Notes under the pieces: model-generated | Databases searched by the model: none | Told to the model about the DNA's origin: nothing | Seen by the model: the letters and a program-made list of their open reading frames with translations, nothing else | Position numbers and translations under genes: made by a program | NCBI GenBank assembly: GCA_029207755.1 | Contig: JARCOQ010000001.1 | Span: 92,181,637 to 92,245,636, forward strand | DNA length: 64,000 bases | Source: Chamaea fasciata | Taxonomy: Eukaryota > Chordata > Aves > Passeriformes > Sylviidae | Reading direction: 5' to 3' | In this document: positions 52,583 to 64,000 of the stretch, piece by piece | Position numbering within the stretch: position 1 is the first letter of the stretch | Layout of the letters: each line of letters opens with the position of its first letter

Positions 52583-55099
52583 GTGCCCTCAGTTTGCTTC
52601 TGCTTGTTGGACTGCTTTTTTTCTTAGGCTTTTCTGTACAACAAGGAATATATAACAATCAGTAATTTACTTTTTTAACAAGTCTGAGAAATTCACAAAA
52701 AATCCCCATCAACATGACTCTGGGAGTTGAAATTTTCAGCAAAGTACCACAGATTGCAAGATTCTCAGGAAAACTGTGGATTGGCAAAAATCATTATATC
52801 CGAGCCAAATTTTCACATGTGGTGGGAATAATCTATGCAGATATGTTGTGTGCCTCTAGCATTATCTCTGTCAGCCACTCTAGCTTATCTAATCGTGGCA
52901 ATTACAGACTCATTGCATCAGCTATTACAGAGATTTACGAAGCTTGTGATTTAGATTCTGTGCATCGTTGACTTTAATGGGACCAGCTTATTTTCTTAGA
53001 AATAGTGCAATATACTGAAAGAGGCCAAAGAAGACTTTGTAAATGACATTGCTTACATTCTTAAACTGAGTTTTAATCTGATAAGTAGGGAGTGTTGTTT
53101 ATTACATATTTTGTTGCCTTCCTTGGGATTTTTGTCACTTTGAGTTGTAGAGCAGCATTGTGTTTGTCATTGTGGTCTGTTTATGTACAGCTAAAGCTTC
53201 CAAAGGCACTGAGCTGAGCAAATCAGTTCTGGTCAAGCAGCTGTCCTGGACCAAGCCTGGACTGCCTGGGGCTGCTGGTGCAGCTTGGGAAACCTCAGTG
53301 AGTGTGGAGTGAACCGTACAAGTACATCCTCCTCATGGAACGAGTTGACCTGAACACACATGATCTGTGATTTTTGATCCTGTTTGGCTCCCCGAATGCC
53401 CTAAGTGCCCTGCCAGGTGGCATTTTAAATTTTCACATTAACTTTATGTTTGAGACCTGCTTCCAAGTATTCCCACTTTTCAAGCCATCAGGGTGGGTGA
53501 GAAATCTGCTGCACTCCAGCTTAACAAGGTCATTGCAGGAAAAGTTACCTCATAGTCAGTTGATCCCAGTTTCACACATGCTGAACACGCTCATCACTAG
53601 AAATGTGTCTGCTAATAAGCAATCTACGTTCAATAACCTTTTGTCAGAGCAAAAAAAGAATATAATTTCCATTTGATAGCACAAAAGCCTCAACTATTTT
53701 TCTTAAGTGTTTGTGGTAGCTCTGAGTTCTCTTTGGCTGTTTTCAATGAGGAATCTTGGAAACCACAGAACCCTGAGTAGCAAAGACATCTTAAATCTCT
53801 TGTGAACAACATTAAGTACACACATTTTCTTTTCTACTTGTGCATTGAATGCTGGAGGACTTTGTCATTTAGTCTTTTCATTGTAGCTTTCTAGTAATAG
53901 TAAACTTGTTTAGAAAAAGAGTATGAAAGAATTGTTTTATGTAAAGCTTGTTCTATAAAGCAAGAGAAAGAAGAAAAAAGGAAGTGCTTTTTGAGGAGAT
54001 TCACCTCTGTTACTTAATTCCTTGCACATCTCTGAACATCTGACAGCTACTGTTAATCTAGTTTCATTCTCCAGTTCAACTTCCCATATGGAAACTGGAG
54101 TGATTTTTGAATAACAGCAAGTAATATCAGAAGTGGCAGCAACTGGGAACTCTGACACTGAGCTTTGCTGTGGCCATTACCCAGAATCCTCCTGCTCTTC
54201 TTGAGAAGCAATTACAATTTCACAGGTTGGAATTAAAATTCCCTGCAGTATGCAGGAGAATAACTGAAACTGTCAAAGTGATTTCAAGCTGCTAATCTCT
54301 CCCTGCTCCAAGAGTGAAAATAGAGCCCCTCTTACCCAGGCACAGATCTGACAAGTTAAAAACTCCAGCCTTCCACTGCGTTTAAATACATATGGAGAGT
54401 GGCTTGATCTGCTCACGGAGGATATCTGTAAAGATGTTATGTCTATGAACATTTGTGTGTTATTAACAAGTCTATCTTTTTTAACTTTAAGACGTGTGTA
54501 TAAGACGAATATAAAAGAAGTCTTATGCAAGAGCTCTGACAATTTAGAGGAATGAGTAGGCATGTGCCTGTTTGTGTGAGGCTTATTAAAATCTTTATTT
54601 ATGTCTTCTCAAACATGTATTTTTTGCTATAAAAATTGCTTGCAACTTTCCCAGATTTTATTCTCACAGTTTTATATCCCACATTATATTTTGTGTGCAC
54701 TGTGGTTGATTGTATAGATAGAAAAAAAGAATGTTTAGAAATGAAAAAGCAGAGGAAAAATTTGAGGGGCTGTAAAACTAGGGTGCAAAATGAAAAATAT
54801 TTGTGCAAAAGCTGCAAAGCAAGTTTGATCTAGGAGACATGGACCACGGAGTTAGGAATTGGCTGCAAAATACCATTTGACTTGTTCACAGGCAGAGTTC
54901 ATCCACTGGATAATTAAAATCAGAGTCATTGCTGGAAAGTGTTTGTGCAAATATCATTAAATATCTTTAGCTCCAAATTTGATTCATGCATGCTCTTAAC
55001 ATTCAAGTGAATGCTTTTTTTCTTTAAAGGAATGTTCTTGAGTTGATGGAAAGGAGATGAATTATGAATAGTCTATTTTCATTTTAAAGAAGCCCGATA

Positions 55100-55138
55100 C
55101 CCCCCCCAAAAAAAAGAAAAAAAAAAGAAGAAAAAAAA
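55100..55138. repeat. C8 followed by A-rich tract
   Basis: Eight C followed by about 30 nt of A with a few G. It is a low-complexity, slippage-prone tract. Confidence 0.75.
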
Positions 55139-57760
55139 TCATGTCACTGCAACTGCTGGTATCCCAGAGTCCCCACTTACTTTGGAAGTTGTGATTATGT
55201 CTTGGATCATTCATGCTGTCCAGTCATGTCCCATGAACAGAGAAAGAGTAATAATTGCATATCCTTTCAACAATCTTTATTTTGTCAGAAAATATTTAGC
55301 AATTTTAGCCATTCTTCTTAAAAAGTGGTCTTAACATGATGTTTTATAGAGGACAATCTGCCCTGCATGGTTTGCTTAATGCCCTGCATGGTTATAGGTA
55401 ATGGGGTGAATTTCCACGTTGGTGACCAGTGTAATGCAGATTTGTGCCTACAGCTTACATGCTCTAAATGTCCCATCTGTCTTTGAGTGCCAAAACAGGA
55501 TAGTTGTGCTTAAGTGAGCGTAAAATATTGTGTCTGCTCTCTTCCTCTGTAGTGTTTGTGGGGAGTGGTGTACAAATGTTAGTTGGCAATGGATTACAGA
55601 TTACAGGAGAAGCTTGGAGATGATAAAACACACCAAAAAGGGGCCATGATTGTTTGGCACATAGTTAAGAGTTGGGGATCTGAGAGAAATTAATGTGATG
55701 AAATCATGACATGATGAGAAATTTGTCTTCTCAGGGTTAGGATATCATTACAGTATAATCAGAAAAATAAAACTTTAATGGTGCTTGGAAGGCTTTGCTG
55801 CACAGACAGCCTTCCCAAGTGCTCATAACCTCGGTTCCTGTGCTGTGTTGGAGTAGTCTGTCCTACCACACTGGTGCCACAGCCAGAGAAACACAGTTTC
55901 ATGGAGGAGGGCATCCCAACTCTGTCCCCTCTCACCCTACTTGTCAGTACCTTACATTTCTTGCTGCTTGGTAGGGGAAGTGGGTAAACTGTGTCCAGCT
56001 AAGAAACCTAGACAGTTGAGTGGCATGCAGTAAATAATGCATGCTCCTTAGTGGTTGCAAGCTTTAGCTTTTTGTTTGGGTTTTACATACCTCCATTCCA
56101 CTGCGAGCTTGCATTCTCTCTTACCCTTTCTTCCAGCTGCTTCAACCAAGCTATCAGCACCTCATTTTGCTTTATGGAAGATGACATGTCTTCAGAAGGG
56201 TAAGTATTAGTCTGAGTAAGGTGGCTTCTTCCCTGAAAACAAGAATACTGCTTCTCCAGTGGAGCTCATTTGCCGGGAGTATCAGTGCTAGGAAGCCATT
56301 GTGTTGCAGTGTCTGTCCTTCAGCTGTGTGCTGTCTGTCTGCCAGAGCCTTTGGGTTATGTCAGAAACTCCCATTTGCTAATAAGCAGGATTAAAAGGCT
56401 TCTGCTGCTGTGCTGTATTAGTTTTGAACTTGCAAACCCCAGAAAAGCTATAATTCAGAGTGAGAGATAAAACACATCATTGATGTCAACTGAAGATATT
56501 AAATTTGATATCCACTAGTGGCTTTATGAGCTATAAAAGTCAATATCTAGAAATCACCAATTACAAGAAGTCTATACAAGAGATTACAAAGGGCTGTATG
56601 TGACATGAGTGTTAGTGTAAGACTGCAAGAGGAAACAAGAGAGCAAGTAACCAAGTCAGCTGTATAGATAACCAGTGGCAGAGAGAAAGATGTTCACACT
56701 CAAGGGACAGCTTAATCTCCAAGTATTATGGTAATATTAAGGAAATTTAGAAAAGACAGATAGCAGCTTGGACATGCTGCTGCAGCATTAATTTGCTTCT
56801 GTCCTGCTTGGGTTGTTTAGTTGGTGAAAAGGGCAATCTGAATGACATTCTCCAGCAGAAGGATAAAACAGAGCCTAACAGCAGATAGAAGCTTTGGATC
56901 TGCAAGAAGGAAATTATTTAGAACAAATCTGAACCTCCTGTACTTCCATAGGTCCTCCCTATGCTACTCTAAAGAGACACTTTGTTTTGATTTGGTTTTA
57001 TTTGGCTTTTTTTTTTTTTCTGGAAACACATACTCAGGTTCCTGAAGCTTTTTTATTTTATCTGACTGAAATAATACTGTAAAAAAGAATTGACTTATGT
57101 TTCTGGTTTTAGGATCAAACTTGTTTGCATTTTTTAGCATGCCCTGTAAGCCTGCATCAACCAGCATATTACTTGTAGGAGGGGTAGGATTAATTTTTAT
57201 ATTGATTTGAACCTAAACTGGAAGTTTTCAGTTGGTTTGTGAAATACTACCAGGAGTATCAAGAAAATCAAGCCTAGCTGGCAACCAATTTAATATATTT
57301 ACTGTCTCTATCTACAGATTTGCCAGTATTGCATAGTAGAAATTGTTGAAGTAAGCTAATCTAAATCCACTGATAAATTCTTGGTTTCTACCAATTTATA
57401 GTGTCATTAAAGTCAGACACACAGCTTATTTGATAGCCTTGTCCCAGCATATGTCTGCTGTAAGAATTACTGCTGCAGGACGGTATTATACATTGCTTTC
57501 ACCACGTCCTCCACAACATCTGCAGAGCAAGAAGAAAAACAAATGATAAGCAGCAGATAAGAGGCAGTTCCTAAACTTTGTAAAGAAGAGCCTGTCTCAA
57601 AGCCTCAACACAAATACTCATGAAAGGATATGGTAAATTGTAGGTTCTGAGTTCAGAAAATTCCAGTATAAGAAGTTTTCATGCCATGATGGAAGGATGG
57701 AGGGAGGACCTCTTCCCTGTGTAGCAGCAGTCGTCTACCACTGTAGAGGTAGATGAGCCA

Positions 57761-57780
57761 TATATATATATATATATACA
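57761..57780. repeat. (TA)9 microsatellite
   Basis: Nine TA units followed by CACA. A short dinucleotide repeat, likely to vary in length. Confidence 0.85.
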
Positions 57781-58809
57781 CATTGTATGTAAAACAGCAG
57801 CAGAGCTTCCAGGGTCAGCCTCTTGTCACCTGTGTTTCTTTCCATAGTCTTTGAAAGCCATTTACTTACCATGTGTCCTACAGGACCCTTGGATTTCTGA
57901 TGCCCTTTAATGAGCTCAGAAGCTCTTGTGACTGCATTCTGCAGAGATCCAGGATTACACCTCTGACTCTCTGAATCACAGCAGGCAGAATGAGCTTTTC
58001 AGGCCTTTCACATCAAAGTTGTTGTGATAAGAGGGTTCAATAGTATATTTCCTGTTCTTGCTGCAGACACTGCTGCAAAAGTTCAGTCATCAGCATATAA
58101 ATACTTTCTTGGCCTCAGAATATCTGATTTTTGTGTGTGTGTGTTGATTGGCTGCCCGTTTCATTTCTCTTTCCACACTTATTGACTCATCTAAGAATAA
58201 TGAAATTGGGTTGCTGCCAATCATACTTCATATTGCTTCAAATGTAGGAATGCGAAGGCAACTCATAAATACTATCTTATCTGCCAGGAAATCCATGAAA
58301 CCGAATTTCAAGCCATTCCCATTCACAGCAGTAGCTTGAGAAAAAGACCTGGAATAGTTTTGGTAATAAAGTCTGGTCCTGTGGAAAGTCTTGTGCTGTG
58401 CTCTCTTATCGTGTGCTTGTGAGCAAAGAAATTAAATGAAAGTCTGCTTCGTGGAGAGAGCAGGTTTTATTCTGTTTTCTTGAAATGTTTATCAATCTGT
58501 CCAAACTCACTTGACAGGTAGAATTGACAAGGTCTCCTTGTTTTAAGAAAATGACAGTTCACTAACTAGTCTGATTTTCTAATTATCAGAGTTCAGTTAT
58601 CTAGACATGCTAGTCATCTTTCAGGCAGTAAGAACAAGCTGGTGTGATGGCTAAAGAAAGCATAAAACTTCTCTTTTCTTAGACACTTCATAGTTGGTTG
58701 GAAAGCAAAAGTTTTGGCCTTATGGAAGAGCAATGCTATAGGCAGTTCTTTCCACACCATGTAATTGTCAAGATGGGATAAGTTTTAAATAATACAAAGA
58801 CACTTTTTT

Positions 58810-58854
58810 GGAGGGTTGGGTTGTTGGGTTTTTTTTTTTTTTGGGGGGGGGGGG
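58810..58854 (+). repeat. G-run cluster with T14-G12
   Basis: Three GGG runs (58813-58815, 58818-58820, 58826-58828) are followed by T14 (58829-58842) and G12 (58843-58854). It is low complexity with G-quadruplex potential on the + strand. The run lengths may be assembly-sensitive. Confidence 0.75.
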
Positions 58855-61289
58855 TGTTATGTTTCCTCCTAGTTCTTGGCAGATTAAACATTTTTATTTC
58901 AAAATAGAATGGCTGCAACTCACATGGTACTCTTACAAAAACAAATTTTGGGTCTCAATAGTTCCTATAGGCTGAAACTGATGTCCCAGAAAGGAGGATC
59001 AATGTGGCTGCCTCAGGAAGTGAGTACAGTGGCCCAAAGAGATTTAAAAATAATGATGCTGCCTTTCTGTCCCGCATCCTTCCATTGACAGCTCTTGCTT
59101 GCACCAGCAGTGCTGCCATGAGACTGCCTGAAGGGAAGTTTGGGTGGCTCATCTGACTGAAACAGTGTTTTGGTGGGGTTCATTTTGGGATGGTTCATGT
59201 TGCTGCGAGCATCTTTGCAAGGCAAGGACTGATTTACGTCACCTTGAACTGCCAGAGAGGATTTTGTGAGTCTTACCAGTTGAAGTGCCTCTTGCTGGTA
59301 GAACTTTGAAAAGGTCCTTACTCCACCACTTTATTTCCATTCCCAGGTTGCAGTGGCATGCCATTGACATGCAAATACATGACTGAAAACACATCACTGT
59401 TGTGCAAGCATTGTGGAGCAGAACCATAAACTTGTTGTTTGAAGGCCTCCACACAGCTCTGAAGCTGTAAGGTAAGGTGTGCTTGGGAATTGCAGAGCCA
59501 AGGTCATGGCCCATAGAGCAGGCAGGATGTTGCTAAACTATAGGGTTTCCTGCAGTGATCTTTTCTGTTCAGCTCAGGATTAGTGGAACATAAAGGACAT
59601 ACAAAGTTGCTGTCAACCTGATCTCTCCTTTAGGCCAGTAATTCCTTTTTGATATGTAGAGGTACATACCTAATACAACTTTTTTTTTTCTTTTCTCTCC
59701 TTATTTTTTTTTTTTTATAATGTGAGTTCAATTTGCTGGTGGGCTCCAGGAAGTGCTGTTCATGTGGGTAGAACGGGCTTCATCTTTCATGACTCCCAAT
59801 CTGTCTCTTTTGTTAACCATAGAAATCAGTTTAAAAAACAGCTGGCATGAGAGTGGGTGGTTTTGGTTGTTTATGGTTTTGGGGATTCTTTTCTCTTTTT
59901 GCCTACTTTCCTGATGCACAGGCTGTTAAATTTCTATTTGTTAAGGAAGTTCAAAGGAGGAAAGAAGTAAGTTCTGCGTCATTTCAGTTTGCCTTCGTGC
60001 TTAGATCTGGTCAGAGCCAGCCAAACTCTGGGCAGTCAGCAATGTGAGCAAACATAAAGCAGATACCTAGAAAAGGACTGTGAGCTTTAAAGTCACATTA
60101 AGAGTTTGATATAAACTTCTGCTTTGAAGACTTGCAATGTGACACATGAAAAAAATGTTAACTTCCATTAAAGGCTCCCATGAGATTTGTGACTGAATGT
60201 TAGCAAAAATTCAGCAGAACATTTCAAGGGGTACAATCCAGAAGTTCCTATCATGCATTTGATGAAAACATCTTTAAATAGCCTAATTCATGTAAAGGAG
60301 GAAACACTGTACTTGTGCCAGATTGATATTAAATGCAAATTTGTTTTTTGTGAGCATATAGGAAAACAATGACTTTTAGTGAGAGCTTCATGGAAATATG
60401 TGAGAACAGCAATGGTCTTTGCTTGACAGTCTGTCCAGTGGTCCCAAAGCATGTGGAAAGCAAATGACTAGATGTTTACGTTGTGAAACACCAGGAAAAA
60501 ACCAACAGTTTATAATCAGTAATCTCAATGGAGTAGTGTGGGCATCCTGCTATTTCTAACAATTTCTACTTTTTTTTTGCAAGTCTTTCCCCTGGATTAG
60601 CTTGAATTTACTAAAGACTATATACACTGCTTGTATATGTATTCCGATACACTTTTGTCTTTCTCCTGTTCATTCTGTAACCAGTGGCTTGAGAAGGGTT
60701 GTGTGAGTTTAGAAAGAGGAAAATAAGGTTCAAGCAGCAGCACCATGTCTTTTTCTAAAGGCTCTGAAATTCAGTCTTTTGAAACAAATGCCCTGTTTGG
60801 GGCCAGCTGAGGGAGAGGGCTGTCTCCCCTGCCCAGGCCTGCTTGCAAGACAAATGACTCCATTGTTTCTGTGGTGTGCAAATATCACCAGTCCTGGGAG
60901 GTCAGGATTGCACACACACTGAGTGGGTGCTTAAAGGACTTGGATGAAATACACATAGATTTCCAAGATAAGGAGTCGGTAAGACTTGTGTACTCTCTAG
61001 CTGTGTTTTGGTGGTACAGTAAAAACACAAAGCACTGAGTTGTGTAAACGTATTCATTCTGGTGGATCAAAATATGTCAAGCTGCTTTGTACCTGTAGGC
61101 TTAGTGCCAGTTAAGGTATCATTTTTCCCTCCACAGCCAACCTAAAAACCTGAGACTGCCATAAGCCTTGTATCTTTTACAGAAATGCAGTTATGCTCTT
61201 GTGCCCGCTGCTCTCCGTGTGTGTTGTGGGTGAGCTGGAGTTTTGTGGGTGTGGAGCTGCAGGCTGGGGAGCAGCACATTTCCGAGGCT

Positions 61290-61308
61290 GGGCTGGGCTG
61301 GGATGGGG
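61290..61308 (+). other. Canonical G-quadruplex motif
   Basis: Four G runs (61290-61292, 61295-61297, 61300-61302, 61305-61308) are separated by 2-nt loops CT, CT and AT. The motif sits in a locally GC-rich patch of about 200 bp. Short loops favour a stable parallel quadruplex. No transcript or promoter is recognised next to it. Confidence 0.75.
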
Positions 61309-61884
61309 TGAAACTGAGCTTCCAGAGGTCTCTACAGCTCTGCAGGAGTCTGGGCCTAGGGTGAGGCCGAAGGTAAGCTGTGGAGGAGCATATGGATTTT
61401 TAATTTTAGTGCTATAAAGATGACTTTTATTTCCATTTAAAAAACAGGAGTTGTCAAAGGCATAAGGGCTTATCTAGCAGCCAGCAGGCTGATCAGATAT
61501 TATGAAAAGGCACAGTAGTGCTGGTGAGCTGGTGGTCTTTGCTTTGGCTGTTGCTGGTGGTGTTCTGTATTAGGCTGAAACAGTTCCTCACAGAAGATCA
61601 ATGGTTATGGAATTTTGGCAGACTTCTAAGTTGCTTACATTTCAAATAGAAAATGAAGACTCTTCCTGATGTATTTTACATTACTGCCTGTTGCTCTGAC
61701 CACATACTTTGTGGTACAGCTTTGTGCTGTCCTTCAATTACACAGATGGCTTCTGCTGTGTATTGTCCTTCATAATTAGCTGTCCTAGAACTGGAGCAAA
61801 ACCATGCTAAGAAGTTTGGCTTCCTAAAATGCCATATAATTGCCTAAGATTTTGGAAGGACAGTCTCCACCCCTCACCCCCCAC

Positions 61885-61908
61885 CCTTAGCCTTAGCCTT
61901 AGCCTTAG
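61885..61908. repeat. CCTTAG x4 hexamer repeat
   Basis: Four perfect tandem CCTTAG units directly after a C-rich stretch (61870-61886). It resembles but is not the vertebrate telomere unit. The minus-strand LRLR-type peptide across it is an artefact. Confidence 0.85.
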
Positions 61909-64000
61909 GAGGAGAAATACTTCTCTCTGTTGTCCTGCGTCTTTTGCAGTGGGAATTCCCCCTTCAGTTGTGTCTACTAGAAATGTCACTTTACCAATAT
62001 CTGGGACCATTATTGACTTTCATATTGCAGACAATGAAAAATCACTCACAAACAGACTACATTGTTATGGTGGTTGGTTGGTATCTACGTAAAACACAGT
62101 TGGATGAGTTCTAGTGACATGTCAGTGTCTGCACTCAGCCTGAGACTCTACAGAAAGCAGTTGTGGTGAGGGATCGTTGTCAGAATGACATAATCCTGAT
62201 GACAGGACTGAGTGGGCCCTTTTAATTCCACTGCAGCAAAGTGGTTTTGAGGACCTGTTTCCCCCTTATTTGGAAATAGAATTTATCTGTTTCAAGGATT
62301 CCTACATTGACTGCAATCCTGGGGTAGAGAGGCAACACCAGAACTGTTATGCAGAGTGGTTTTTTTAAAAATCCTAATTTATATGTATTTGCAGATACAT
62401 CTGCTGATCTCATATTTCTTTAGCCCATCAGAAAGGGCATATTTTCATAATTCTTCTTTGCAGATATACATTAGAGTAATAGAATTCTTTCTAATGCATG
62501 TTTTTGAGTGAAAGATTAAATCCTTCTCTAGTTATAATTTTATCACTGCTGTTGTTTTAATTTATAAGGTCACTGCAGACAATTTTTTTTTCTAAGGTGG
62601 GTTTTCTGGCCTTCTCTTAAGGGCTTGGAGGAAGGGGAAAAACAATTGATGTAAGAGAATGATATTCATTCCAGTAATGTTGATTCACTTGGCTCATAAG
62701 AAGAGCTTATTTCTTTGTTTACTTGGAAAGAATGACTATCAACACATAAATAATCAGCTGGGAACTAGATTTCCAGGAGGAAGAATTTTCCTAGTCACTT
62801 TTCTGTTAATTCAAAGCAGTATCTTTTAAAATTGATGTAACTCACAGCCTTATGATGATCACATTACTTTCCCTTAGGAGCAAACACAGACAAAAGTGTC
62901 TGCTTAGTTTCCAAACTAGAGGAGTGTTGTTGCCTCAGGTACTCAAATTCCTATAGAAAAAAGCTTTCCATAGCTCTTGTAGCTGTACATACTGAATGTA
63001 TCAGTGTACCTGGGGAGTTCCATGCCAACTTTTGCGAAGTACCACGAACTCTTCTTCAGAAAGACATGGAAAAACAATTTACTGAACAAGCCTCCCAAAA
63101 GTGCTTTTTTTCAGACAGTCTTTCACCTAGCTAAAGCACACAGGCCTGATGTGCTATAGCTGGAAGAAACTAACCTCATCATATAATTTCTGAACTGTTT
63201 TTGCCCTTCTTTTCACTCTTGGAAAGATATGTAACCTAACAGAACAACAGGGTTGACCCTTTCTTCAAACCCCATTGCAGTGCAATACTGAAACCTCCTT
63301 CTGGAAAATCCTCTTGGGCAAATACATTGCAATCCCACTTTTCAGAATTTGCAACACCTAATGTATTTAACTTGTTAACAGCATCCCACAGAATCTGAGG
63401 TCCCAGGGACAATCACTGTCCTTCACAGCTCAGGGATTTTGTAATACTCAACAGCAGTAAGAGATTTGTCCAGGAGGAAGGCCGGGGCCACTGGTCACAG
63501 ACGTCATCTGCTGCATTAGCTCTTTCAGCAATGTAACTTTGTTTTCAATGTTATATTGGGAAGTGTGTGGCTTACATTATGCATATGTCCTCAGATGTTC
63601 CAGATTGCAAGCATGTTTTTGGGCTATGTGCTTCTATTGGCTTGTTTCTTTATCATGGTTTCATAACACTTGGAAATAGATGGAGAAGCAGATTCATCTT
63701 CCTCAAACTGCTTGATGTGAGAAAATTACACTTCTAGATTATGCTATTATAAAAGGTTGCTGTGACCCGGAGATGTACTACTTAGCTTATCATTTTCCAA
63801 GTTCAAAAGAATTAGCTGCCAGCAACAGAAACCTGCTTTCTGCTTGCTTTTAAAGCATTTTGCAGAATGCAGTCCTGCTGGGTGTCAACGGACTTTGGAT
63901 GCTACACAGGAACACTTAAATAAATACAAGTAACCAGTCATCACACTGGCTTCCAGATGTTTACAGTAATAGTGCTAAAATGCTAAAATGCCTCATTCAG

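Larger units (their letters stand above)
51697..64000. other. Intergenic DNA downstream of CDKAL1
   Basis: No coding exon, RNA gene or further CR1 copy is recognised apart from the LTR at 51982-52312. There are low-complexity patches: an AAAC/CAAA run at 52544-52582, C8 plus an A-rich run at 55100-55138, a TA repeat at 57761-57778, T14G12 at 58829-58854 and CCTTAG x4 at 61885-61908. In mammals this side of CDKAL1 is the gene-poor interval towards SOX4, so regulatory elements are possible, but only alignment could reveal them. Confidence 0.75.

Noticed and set aside
61885..61908. Interstitial telomere repeat
   Set aside because: The unit is CCTTAG, not CCCTAA or its complement in any rotation.
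1..64000. Bacterial-type systems (operons, CRISPR, phage defence)
   Set aside because: Spliced exons, CR1 and LTR elements and the base composition show vertebrate DNA; there are no regularly spaced repeat arrays and no dense gene packing.

Overview
This is vertebrate nuclear DNA, most likely from a bird and probably a songbird. The evidence is: AT-rich sequence with very large introns; several copies of CR1, the main avian LINE, in both orientations and in different stages of decay; and two LTRs of types I recognise from avian endogenous retroviruses. One of these LTRs (30526-31065) is of a kind I associate with passerines. There are no operons, no CRISPR arrays and no bacterial-type genes.

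The only gene I can identify is the 3' end of CDKAL1 on the + strand. It encodes the tail-anchored radical-SAM methylthiotransferase that makes ms2t6A at position 37 of tRNA-Lys(UUU). Three coding exons lie in the window, all with phase-0 junctions: 23225-23308 (28 codons, first part of the TRAM domain), 27369-27533 (55 codons, rest of the TRAM domain) and 50701-50907 (68 codons plus stop, divergent linker and C-terminal membrane anchor). Together they give the last 151 residues. The 3' UTR runs to a canonical AATAAA at 51658-51663 followed by a GU-rich stretch. The radical-SAM core and N-terminal exons must lie upstream of base 1.

Layout: 1-23224 is intron with no exon and no transposon that I recognise. 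23309-27368 is a 4.1 kb intron with two CR1 fragments. 27534-50700 is a 23 kb intron with a solo LTR, three CR1 fragments, two very long T tracts and a possible alternative terminal exon. 51.7-64 kb is downstream intergenic DNA with an internally deleted LTR just past the poly(A) site and no recognisable gene. In mammals the next gene in this direction is SOX4, separated by a gene desert, so this flank may hold regulatory DNA, but the sequence alone does not prove that.

The observation most worth checking is at 34569-34661. There a strong polypyrimidine tract and AG are followed by a 30-codon phase-0 open frame to a stop, then by sequence that keeps more CpG than its surroundings, then by AATAAA signals. 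Spliced to the 27369-27533 exon, it would give a CDKAL1 isoform without the membrane anchor. I found no wholly new system.
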